This document shows, piece after piece, positions 20,293 through 29,755 of a DNA stretch of 64,000 bases (position 1 is its first letter; every line of letters begins with the position of its first letter). The translations under genes were made by a program, and so were the position numbers. The notes beneath the pieces are model-generated. The model did not search any database. It worked only from the letters and a program-made list of their open reading frames with translations, and was not told the DNA's origin. This DNA is from Oncomelania hupensis (Eukaryota > Mollusca > Gastropoda > Littorinimorpha > Pomatiopsidae). The stretch is taken from the NCBI GenBank assembly GCA_036898135.1, contig CM072520.1, forward strand, positions 2,494,343-2,558,342. The letters run 5' to 3'.

Positions 20293-20560
20293 GACAGATG
20301 GAAGGAGGAAAACAGACTTCAGCAAATGATAGGCTTTGGGACTGGCATGAAAAAGGGAAAGAGCAATTTGAATATCCTTCTCGGTCCATCTTCGTCCCCG
20401 AGCCCTCTTGCGAACCTCCCTAATTTGTGTTAACACAAAATCTGCGCATGCTTCAGGAAGTAATTCTCTAATTTGCTTTACAACTGAGTTCTTCTGCCAG
20501 TTGTTACTGTGTGCTTTTTTCCTGTCTCCAGCAAGTGCCTTCTTCAGTCAATAGAGGCGG
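20293..20560 (-). pseudogene. P-type transposase N-terminal fragment
   Basis: The minus-strand frame reads ELLPEACADFVLTQIREV, then GRRWTEKDIQIALSLFHASP and KAYHLLKSVFLLPS, the helix-turn-helix region that precedes the catalytic domain in P/THAP9-like transposases. It ends abruptly at the hAT-like segment. No THAP zinc finger is visible here. Confidence 0.65.
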
Positions 20561-20605
20561 CAGTTGTCCGCTGGCCAGGTTCAGTACATGACTCACGCAT
20601 GTGTT

Positions 20606-20643
<38 letters not shown>

Positions 20644-20659
20644 GCATACCTGTAATTCC

Positions 20660-21030
20660 TTCCAGAAGTCATGTTTTTTGTCCCAGAATATCCAACACAA
20701 AATCATGCCACCATGATATCGCGGGAGGAGGTCCTCCACATGTCAGAGGGTGTTTTATTTTGTTGTGAAGCTGCTTCACGGCCTGCATCAAATCTGACCA
20801 TTTCTTTTTCACTTGGGTAGTTTTTTTTCTCTGTGTTGTCCCATGTGCGTTAACACGCATGGTTATTTCATTCCACAGGGTTTGCTTTGTTTTCCACGTA
20901 ATTTTGTTGTTGAGCTTGCTGAACAAGGCGTCTGAGTGTTGCTTGATCAGGTCAAGCAAGCAGTGAACTTCTTCTGTGAAATTGGCGATCTTGGCTGGGA
21001 TACTTCAGTTTTTTTCTTCCATCTTTGTCG
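20660..21030 (-). pseudogene. Myb/SANT-like DNA-binding domain fragment
   Basis: The minus-strand frame contains FTEEVHCLLDLIKQHSDALF, TKQTLWNEITMRVNAHG and QVKKKWSDLMQAVKQ, the helix pattern of Myb/SANT-like domains of the type carried by Harbinger accessory proteins and NAIF1-like genes. A possible start ATG near 21021 is followed by an early stop in its own frame, so the beginning is disrupted. The frame ends at 20669. It could be a captured host exon or part of a Harbinger element. Confidence 0.6.
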
Positions 21031-21296
21031 TCTTCTATTTTTTCTCATGACGTCGCGAGAGAAGAAGAATACCGTGTTTTACCGGGGTTTTCCCAATTTG
21101 CGCCAAAAATATTTCAACTTTATTCTCAACGTAAGGCCCAACGTAATACGTTACTCCGCAAGCGACAAAGCATGTGTGGAGACCACCAAGATACGCTTTA
21201 GCGCAGCTACGATATACGTAGGCTTTGCGCGTTAGTAACTATGTATTCGTCAAGACCTCGGCCACTGGTGCGTGCTTGGTGTATTTGTGTAGCTGG

Positions 21297-21408
21297 CACT
21301 CACTGAACAAAGCCATGAGGATTGCTCAGGACAGAGAAAGATGGAGTACGCTGGTTAAACGATCGTCTGTATTGCCCCAACGACCTTCGAGTTACGGGAT
21401 AAGATAGG
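21297..21408 (+). mobile_element. RTE-like 3' fragment
   Basis: About 110 bases match the 3' coding end of the 56.5-kb element (AIRAAEDRERWSML region) and end in TTACGGGATAAGATAGG, a decayed (GGATA)n tail. No target duplication is evident. Confidence 0.75.
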
Positions 21409-22855
21409 CATTCACCCGTCTAGGACATCAGCATCAGGATTTTAAAAGTCCATGCAATTTAATGCGTGCGTGCTCAGACTAGACCTCGGGTTTATAATCT
21501 CATTCGAGGGATTATTTGTAGAAAGCAACCCAGCTCTCTGATTTTCTGTCTGATGAACCCTCTTTTGCTCTCAATATGACTATATTTCTGATAAGTTTCT
21601 CACCGTAGCTTGTGATGACTAGATAGTTCTTTGCTATCTGTGATATCGTCAGTGTAACGTACGGATATTTTGAATGTGCGTGCCCGTTTATACTAGCTAA
21701 ATGAATGTGTAAATATAATTGACTCCTAGATCAGAAATAAGGGTGCGTGCAAGTTTCTCTGTTAACTACCACACCACACACGTACAGACTCTCTCCAATA
21801 CAGGCAAACACCAACACAAAATATATGTTCCACGTTCTCAACTTTATATAAAGAAATAACAATATTTATATCAAACTTTCACTCCCGACCTTTCATACAG
21901 AGCTTCTAACACAGCTAATCATGTCCGACTGTCTCTCTCTCTACACGCCAAGCTAGGCCACTCGAGGGCCGGCAATCGCTTGTCCGGGCCAACATAAATA
22001 CACAAGACACCGTACCTCGTTAGAAGCGAGAGGCAGGGTTTCACACAAGCTGGCAACAAGAGGCCAGCGACAACGCAGCAAAAGATAAGTGGTAATGCTT
22101 TCGTCGACGGGCGGAGGGCGTGCACCTCTGCCCAGTCCGTCCGAACGTAGATAGCGTAGTCTTTGGTCAGCACGAGAGTATGGCCGACCCGATCTGATGC
22201 CTCGCAGATGGTTTTGTCCCCGCTTGGACAGTATGGAGCCACAACCGCTCCTAGGTAGGCAACTAGCTTCCAGTAGGCCGCTACAACAATATATATATAT
22301 GCAAACATCATTTCTCCGACCTTTATAATTCCATTATTCTTCTTTTGTTTCAACCTTGCTGACCTCCCTTTGTTTATTCACTTTTTCCACTTCCGTTCTA
22401 TATACGACCGTTTCCTTCTTGTCTTTTACGATGTTGTTCATAACCCAGATATAATTATTTCATGAATGAAAATTACTATCAAACATGCTCACGCCTTTCA
22501 TTCATATTTCAATATCTACTACTCTATACTATAGCCCCATATAATTACCAATACTATTACATCAATGAAAAATATATTCCATCCTAGTGGACAACAGCTC
22601 ACCACCTTTCAAAACAATAACTGCAATGCAAAAACATACTTCTCTGACATTCCACAATCATGAAAAACATAAATACCTGTAATATTTACAGCACACAATT
22701 TCTTCTTTCAGAGAGAAAAGTCCCACCGAACCTACACTTCCTAATAGGTTCTCAGTGCCTTTCTACCTCTTTCAGTTTTCACAATTAACCTCAACAAAAT
22801 GTGCAAGGAATGTAATTACTGGGATCAACTGGTTCAGTTGGATAGCGCCATGGAA
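21409..22855. other. No gene recognised
   Basis: A minus-strand 144-codon frame at 21919-22353 has no recognisable domain and is not supported as a gene. A short (AT)n lies near 22290. The rest is AT-rich and featureless. Confidence 0.4.
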
Positions 22856-23939
22856 TCAGATTCCTTTTTTGGCCTCTATGTAACTATAGTGGTTCTGATA
22901 GTTTCCTTCATTCCTGACTTTTCCTAAAAGCCAATCTTTCTTTAGACTTCTTTGGTTTGGATATTTTTGCAAGTTCTGGTTCATAATGGTGTCTTTAACA
23001 AGACGAGGGGCCATGGAGAGGCACATTGAGTTCTCAGCCACAAACCCCAAAAGTGTGGCCTCCTGGTGAATCACCCTATCATTCAGAGGCACAAGAGGTC
23101 GAGCATAAGAAGTTTGAGGTGTAGCTTGGGGTGTTGTAGTTGAAGACGCAGCTCGAGATGTGCTTGGCTGTGTTTGGCCTTGACTGTCTGCTGCTTGCTG
23201 TGCACTTTGTTTCGGAGCAAAAAAGTTTGACACCTTCCCAAATGCTGGGCCAGCCGATCCAAATGCAACTGTAACGCACAGACACACAAACACATTATAG
23301 CCAACCACAGGAGCTTGGTTAAATAATAAATGTGATGATGATCAATATTTGACAAAATCATGCTATTCTGTAATTGCTATATGCAATCCATTAATTACAT
23401 ACTCACCTCCGGCTGCTATTGACCATCTTCGGAAGCTTGTCGATCTCATTGCGATACCTTTGCAACATAGCGGCTTCAGATAACTTGCTGAGAGAGCAGA
23501 GGTACTCGACGGCCTAGGAAAAAACCACAGAAACCCAAATTTTATATATCGCATTTTTACACATCAGTAGTCTCAGATAAACAAAAAAACAACAACAAAA
23601 AAAACAAAGGCACAGTAGTCTTAGTGCTGAAATCCTAATGTCATAGAGTGAAAACTGTTTAGGCATTGTTGTGTCATTTGCGCTCACTGTCCTTTAAAAA
23701 TGACAGAAACACCGGGGTCTGTCGAGCCCAGTGTCCTTTTCTGTGGAGCCCAATGTCCTTTAAAAAGGACACTTGTAATTTAGGCTTTTTTCGTATAGTT
23801 TCAATGGAGTAATGGCAACTATGACAAGAATGCGTAAATGTAACATTTAGACACATTTTACAACCATTTCTGTAGATGTTTTAAGTATATTGGTAGAACT
23901 AGAGTCTTACCTTCACGAGTGAGTAGTTTTCTCCGCCAT
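22856..23939 (-). pseudogene. Array mini-gene 1 (A type): hAT-like N-terminal exons, exon 1 stop
   Basis: Inferred exons: 23939-23911 (ATGGCGGAG start), 23513-23407 and 23268-22856, with donors GTAAGA and GTGAGT and acceptors TTCCTAG and GCGTTACAG. Phases agree throughout (2, then 1). Codon 9 is TGA in this unit, so the product would stop after eight residues unless another start is used. Exon 3 encodes KVSNFFAPKQS, a Ser/Thr/Gln-rich linker, then ATLLGFVAENSMCLSMAPRLV, which resembles the start of the hAT-like region at 29.7 kb. This is the only unit whose exon 3 runs on into unique sequence (KDTIMNQNLQKYP onward), so it marks the original gene end. Confidence 0.6.
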
Positions 23940-24056
23940 TTTGGGGCAAACAGGAAGTAGAGTCTCTTCAGCACCAACAAAACTTGGATTGGAAATTGGT
24001 GAAACTAGAATAACAAAGTTTAACTTATGCACAGCCTCTGGGGACAATTTATAGTT

Positions 24057-25101
24057 TTAAAAAAGTTGAATCTGATGGTAGGGAAGTTTTTTTAAGTGTC
24101 CTTTAAAAAGGACACTGGGCGTTAATGGGTTAACAAGACGAGGGGCCATGGAGAGGCACATAGAGTTCTCAGCCACAAACCCCAAAAGTGTGGCCTCCTG
24201 GTGAATCACCCTATCATTCAGAGGCACAAGAGATCGAGCATAAGAAGTTTGAGGTGTAGCTTGGGGTGTTGTAGTTGAAGACGCAGCTCGAGATGTGCTT
24301 GGCTGTGTTTGGCCTTGACTGTCTGCTGCTTGCTGTGCACTTTGTTTCGGAGCAAAAAAGTTTGACACCTTCCCAAATGCTGGGCCAGCCGATCCAAATG
24401 CAACTGTAACGCACAGACACACAAACACATTATAGCCAACCACAGGAGCTTGGTTAAATAATAAATGTGATGATGATCAATATTTGACAAAATCATACTA
24501 TTCTGTAATTGCTATATGCAATCCATTAATTACATACTCACCTCCGGCTGCTATTGACCATCTTCGGAAGCTTGTCGATCTCATTGCGATACCTTTGCAA
24601 CATAGCGGCTTCAGATAACTTGCTGAGAGAGCAGAGGTACTCGACGGCCTAGGAAAAAACCACAGAAACCCAAATTTTATATATCGCATTTTTACACATC
24701 AGTAGTCTCAGATAAACAAAAAAACAACAACAAAAAAACAAAGGCACAGTAGTCTTAGTGCTGAAATCCTAATGTCATAGAGTGAAAACTGTTTAGGCAT
24801 TGTTGTGTCATTTGCGCTCACTGTCCTTTAAAAATGACAGAAACACCGGGGTCTGTCGAGCCAGTGTCCTTTAAAAAGGACAAAGCACTGAAACACAGGG
24901 GTCTGTGGAGCCCAATGTCCTTTAAAAAGGACACTTGTAATTTAGGCTTTTTTCGTATAGTTTCAATTGAGTAATGGCAACTATGACAAGAATGCGTAAA
25001 TGTAACATTTAGACACATTTTAGAACAATTTCTGTAGATGTTTTAAGTACATTGGTAGAACTAGAGTCTTACCTTCTCGAGTGAGTAGTTTTCTCCGCCA
25101 T
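24057..25101 (-). CDS. Array mini-gene 2 (B type): 160-residue hAT-like N-terminal protein
   Basis: Predicted exons 25101-25073, 24648-24542 and 24403-24057. The first codons give MAEKTTHSRR (AGA where A-type units have TGA), so the chain is open to a stop at 24057. Splice sites and phases are as in unit 1. Exon 3 carries VSNFFAPKQS, a Ser/Thr/Gln-rich stretch and FVAENSMCLSMAPRLV, then crosses the unit boundary and ends in NPLTPSVLFKGHLKK, encoded by the boundary palindrome. The start context CAAAATGGCGGA resembles a YY1-type motif. Expression is not shown; the exon structure is inferred from phase agreement. No catalytic domain is present. Confidence 0.55.
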
Positions 25102-25218
25102 TTTGGGGCAAACAGGAAGTAGAGTCTCTTCAGCACCAACAAAACTTGGATTGGAAATTGGTGAAACTAGAATAACAAAGTTTAACTTATGCACAGACTC
25201 TGGGGACAATTTATAGTT

Positions 25219-26235
25219 TTAAAAAAGTTGAATCTGATGGTAGGGAAGTTTTTTTAAGTGACCTTTAAAAAGGACACTGGGCGTTAATGGGTTAACAAGA
25301 CGAGGGGCCATGGAGAGGCACATAGAGTTCTCAGCCACAAACCCCAAAAGTGTGGCCTCCTGGTGAATCACCCTATCATTCAGAGGCACAAGAGGTCGAG
25401 CATAAGAAGTTTGAGGTGTAGCTTGGGGTGTTGTAGTTGAAGACGCAGCTCGAGATGTGCTTGGCTGTGTTTGGCCTTGACTGTCTGCTGCTTGCTGTGC
25501 ACTTTGTTTCGGAGCAAAAAAGTTTGACACCTTCCCAAATGCTGGGCCAGCCGATCCAAATGCAACTGTAACGCACAGACACACAAACACATTATAGCCA
25601 ACCACAGGAGCTTGGTTAAATAATAAATGTGATGATGATCAATATTTGACAAAATCATGCTATTCTGTAATTGCTATATGCAATCCATTAATTACATACT
25701 CACCTCCGGCTGCTATTGACCATCTTCGGAAGCTTGTCGATCTCATTGCGATACCTTTGCAACATAGCGGCTTCAGATAACTTGCTGAGAGAGCAGAGGT
25801 ACTCGACGGCCTAGGAAAAAACCACAGAAACCCAAATTTTATATATCGCATTTTTACACATCAGTAGTCTCAGATAAACAAAAAAACAACAACAAAAAAA
25901 CAAAGGCACAGTAGTCTTAGTGCTGAAATCCTAATGTCATAGAGTGAAAACTGTTTAGGCATTGTTGTGTCATTTGCGCTCACTGTCCTTTAAAAATGAC
26001 AGAAACACCGGGGTCTGTCGAGCCCAGTGTCCTTTTCTGTGGAGCCCAATGTCCTTTAAAAAGGACACTTGTAATTTAGGCTTTTTTCGTATAGTTTCAA
26101 TGGAGTAATGGCAACTATGACAAGAATGCGTAAATGTAACATTTAGACACATTTTACAACCATTTCTGTAGATGTTTTAAGTATATTGGTAGAACTAGAG
26201 TCTTACCTTCACGAGTGAGTAGTTTTCTCCGCCAT
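25219..26235 (-). pseudogene. Array mini-gene 3 (A type), exon 1 stop
   Basis: Exons 26235-26207, 25810-25704 and 25565-25219 with the same splice sites. Codon 9 is TGA as in unit 1. Exon 3 crosses into the neighbouring unit and would end NPLTPSVLFKGH-like. Otherwise almost identical to unit 2. Confidence 0.55.
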
Positions 26236-26352
26236 TTTGGGGCAAACAGGAAGTAGAGTCTCTTCAGCACCAACAAAACTTGGATTGGAAATTGGTGAAA
26301 CTAGAATAACAAAGTTTAACTTATGCACAGCCTCTGGGGACAATTTATAGTT

Positions 26353-27396
26353 TTAAAAAAGTTGAATCTGATGGTAGGGAAGTTTTTTTAAGTGACCTTT
26401 AAAAAGGACACTGGGCGTTAATGGGTTAACAAGACGAGGGGCCATGGAGAGGCACATAGAGTTCTCAGCCACAAACCCCAAAAGTGTGGCCTCCTGGTGA
26501 ATCACCCTATCATTCAGAGGCACAAGAGGTCGAGCATAAGAAGTTTGAGGTGTAGCTTGGGGTGTTGTAGTTGAAGACGCAGCTCGAGATGTGCTTGGCT
26601 GAGTTTGGCCTTGACTGTCTGCTGCTTGCTGTGCACTTTGTTTCGGAGGAAAAAAGTTTGACACCTTCCCAAATGCTGGGCCAGCCGATCCAAATGCAAC
26701 TGTAACGCACAGACACACAAACACATTATAGCCAACCACAGGAGCTTGGTTAAATAATAAATGTGATGATGATCAATATTTGACAAAATCATGCTATTCT
26801 GTAATTGCTATAGCAATCCATTAATTACATACTCACCTCCGGCTGCTATTGACCATCTTCGGAAGCTTGTCGATCTCATTGCGATACCTTTGCAACATAG
26901 CGGCTTCAGATAACTTGCTGAGAGAGCAGAGGTACTCGACGGCCTAGGAAAAAACCACAGAAACCCAAATTTTATATATCGCATTTTTACACATCAGTAG
27001 TCTCAGATAAACAAAAAAACAACAACAAAAAAACAAAGGCACAGTAGTCTTAGTGCTGAAATCCTAATGTCATAGAGTGAAAACTGTTTAGGCATTGTTG
27101 TGTCATTTGTGCTCACTGTCCTTTAAAAATGACAGAAACACCGGGGTCTGTCGAGCCAGTGTCCTTTAAAAAGGACAAAGCACTGAAACACAGGGGTCTG
27201 TGGAGCCCAATGTCCTTTAAAAAGGACACTTGTAATTTAGGCTTTTTTCGTATAGTTTCAATGGAGTAATGGCAACTATGACAAGAATGCGTAAATGTAA
27301 CATTTAGACACATTTTACAACCATTTCTGTAGATGTTTTAAGTACATTGGTAGAACTAGAGTCTTACCTTCTCGAGTGAGTAGTTTTCTCCGCCAT
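26353..27396 (-). CDS. Array mini-gene 4 (B type), open 160-residue chain
   Basis: Exons 27396-27368, 26943-26837 and 26699-26353. Exon 1 is open. Exon 3 carries one visible residue change (FFPPKQS instead of FFAPKQS). One base is missing in the intron between exons 2 and 3. Splice signals and phases are unchanged. Same proposed product as unit 2; function unknown. Confidence 0.55.
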
Positions 27397-27548
27397 TTTG
27401 GGGCAAACAGGAAGTAGAGTCTCTTCAGCACCAACAAAACTTGGATTGGAAATTGGTGAAACTAGAATAACAAAGTTTAACCTATTCACAGCCTCTGGAG
27501 ACAATTTATAGTTTTAGAAAAGTTGAATCTGATGGTAGGGAAGTTTTT

Positions 27549-28558
27549 TTAAAAGTGTCCTTTAAAAAGGACACTGGGCGTTAATGGGTTAACAAGACGA
27601 GGGGCCATGCAGAGGCACATAGAGTTCTCAGCCACAAACCCCAAAAGTGTGGCCTCCTGGTGAATCACCCTATCATTCAGAGGCACAAGAGGTCGAGCAT
27701 AAGAAGTTTGAGGTGTAGCTTGGGGTGTTGTAGTTGAAGACGCAGCTCGAGATGTGCTTGGCTGTGTTTGGCCTTGACTGTCTGCTGCTTGCTGTGCACT
27801 TTGTTTCGGAGCAAAAACGTTTGACACCTTCCCAAATGCTGGGCCAGCCGATCCAAATGCAACTGTAACGCACAGACACACAAACACATTATAGCCAACC
27901 ACAAGAGCTTGGTTAAATAATAAATGTGATGATGATCAATATTTGACAAAATCATACTATTCTGTAATTGCTATATGCAATCCATTAATTACATACTCAC
28001 CTCCGGCTGCTATTGACCATCTTCAGAAGCTTGTCGATCTCATTGCGATACCTTTGCAACATAGCGGCTTCAGATAACTTGCTGAGAGAGCAGAGGTACT
28101 CGACGGCCTAGGAAAAAACCACAGAAACCCAAATTTTATATATCGCATTTTTACACATCAGTAGTCTCAGATAAACAAAAAAACAACAAAAAAACAAAGG
28201 CACAGTAGTCTTAGTGCTGAAATCCTAATGTCATAGAGTGAAAACTGTTTAGGCATTGTTGTGTCATTTGCGCTCACTGTCCTTTAAAAATGACAGAAAC
28301 ACCGGGGTCTGTCGAGCCCAGTGTCCTTTACAAAGGACAAAGCACTGAAACACAGGGGTCTGTGGAGCCCAATGTCCTTTAAAAAGGACACTTGTAATTT
28401 AGGCTTTTTTCGTATAGTTTCAATGGAGTAATGGCAACTATGACAAGAATGCGTAAATGTAACATTTAGACACATTTTACAACCATTTCTGTAGATGTTT
28501 TAAGTATATTGGTAGAACTAGAGTCTTACCTTCTCGAGTGAGTAGTTTTCTCCACCAT
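27549..28558 (-). CDS. Array mini-gene 5 (B type), 5'-most unit, 149 residues
   Basis: Exons 28558-28530, 28107-28001 and 27862-27549. Exon 1 starts ATGGTGGAG, so residue 2 is Val instead of Ala; the rest is open. Exon 3 has FGKVSNVFAPK and ends sooner than in units 2-4 because two extra bases lie before the boundary palindrome. This unit is nearest to the array's right edge and shows the most private differences, as expected for an end unit less exposed to homogenisation. Confidence 0.5.
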
Positions 28559-28899
28559 TTTGGGGCAAACAGGAAGTAGAGTCTCTTCAGCACCAACAAA
28601 ACTTGGATTGGAAATTGGTGAAACTAGAATAACAAAGTTTAACCTATGCACAGCCTCTGGAGACAATTTATAGTTTTAAAAAAGTTGAATCTGATGGTAG
28701 GGAAGTTTTTTTTAAAGTGTCCTTTAAAAAGGACACTGGGCGTTAATGGATTAAGAGAAAATATGCTTACACAGATTGGTTAAAAGAACATCACAAAACG
28801 TACAGTTAATCTTTTATTATACACTTTGTCCATTAACTGTATTAGTCTTTGTTAAATGAACTGTTACTCTGTATGATGATGATGTTGATGATACTGCTG

Positions 28900-29755
28900 T
28901 TGAAACCACCATCATTTTACTTCCAGATGAGCTACGAAATGTGGAACATATCTTTCTGGCACGGTTGCCTTGATACCAAGAGCTATGCAGATGTGGTAGA
29001 GTAACTCTCGAAATGCAACACTCCACTTGAACTCTGTATAAATTATGTTGAGCAGCTCTTCCACATGGTGGTTGAATGTGGAGCAAAACTGCTTTGCTGC
29101 ATTATGTGCGTGATGGCAAGTGTCTCCATCGATGTCAAGGAGGTTCTTAGCCACTTTCCTGATTCTCACTTCCACTTCCAGTCCACTGTTTTTACCTCAT
29201 AACGAGACAGGAGTCCATCAACACAGAAACCATGTTGTTCCAAGGCAGATCCAGTTGTTGCATTGACAGTTTGTCCATTTCAATAAAAAGTGCTTCAGAG
29301 CAAACCTTCATCACTTCAAAAGCGGCCAGATGATGCACAACTGTTTGCTGTGTTGGTGAGAAGTGGGAAGAGAGAACAGCCACCACCTTGCAATGTGTTC
29401 TGCTTGTGGCCTCATCCAAATTCAAGTTGAAATAGCACTCTCTCAGCTCTTTCAAAAGTTCTTCTTTCAGAGCCGCTGCCAGACCATGCTTCAGCTTGTA
29501 GCTTGCGGTTGTTCTGTCCATGCTTGTTGATGCAAGTGCCTTGGTATCTCTTGCCATAGCTTTAGCATATTCTAGAAGTGATGGAGTCATGGACAGTAAC
29601 AGGGAATGCCCTGCAATGAACCCAAGGGTGAGAGCTTCCAAGTTTTTAATTGTGTCATCCAGTGTAACAAGAGGGTCAGGTGCTTGCACTTCATTAATCT
29701 GTGCCACCATGGATGGGTGAACACCATATGTTGCACCTCGAGTTAGTGGTTGTCC
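28900..29755 (-). pseudogene. hAT-like transposase core exon
   Basis: An acceptor TATGTTTTCCAG precedes the exon start at 29755. The frame reads LGFIAGHSLLLSMTPSLLEY, RTTASYKLKHGL, CYFNLNLDEATSRTHCKV, VVHHLAAFEVMKV and LPWNNMVSVLMDSCLVMR, then needs a frameshift (about 29190) to continue SGLEVEVRIRKVAKNLLDID, CHHAHNAAKQFC and PERYVPH. LDEATS, VSVLMDSC, LLDIDGD and CHHAHNA are motifs of a hAT-like transposase class. The two-base frame slip at VMR breaks it. It is a paralogue of the exon-3 end in the array upstream of KDTIMNQ, and lies on the 5' side of the array. Confidence 0.65.

Larger units (their letters stand above)
19127..20560. repeat. Direct duplication of a P-type transposase segment
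   Basis: About 19127-19385 and 20293-20560 match closely (shared blocks GGAGGAAAACAGACTTCAGC and AATTTGTGTTAACACAAAAT), offset about 1.17 kb. The left copy is more decayed and is followed downstream by the P-type catalytic fragment; the right copy keeps a readable N-terminal frame. The hAT-like C-terminal fragment lies between them. Confidence 0.8.
22995..28750 (-). repeat. Five-unit tandem array, units of 1134-1163 bp
   Basis: Units start at 22995, 24130, 25292, 26426 and 27589 and end at about 28750, giving lengths 1135, 1162, 1134, 1163 and 1162. All units are nearly identical. Two types exist: A (units 1, 3), and B (units 2, 4, 5), which has an extra ~27 bases containing TCCTTTAAAAAGGACAAAGC. 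Each junction reads GGCGTTAATGGG followed by TTAACAAGACG, so every boundary carries TTAA. Short palindromes of the form TGTCCTTTAAAAAGGACA occur two or more times per unit. Each unit holds the same three-exon minus-strand gene. Beyond the left edge exon 3 continues into unique sequence; beyond the right edge the sequence is unrelated. Confidence 0.95.

Noticed and set aside
21919..22353. 144-codon minus-strand frame with hydrophobic segments
   Set aside because: No recognisable domain, no splice or start evidence, within featureless sequence.
22995..28750. CRISPR-like array
   Set aside because: Units are about 1.1 kb, nearly identical and contain exons; no short repeats with unique spacers.
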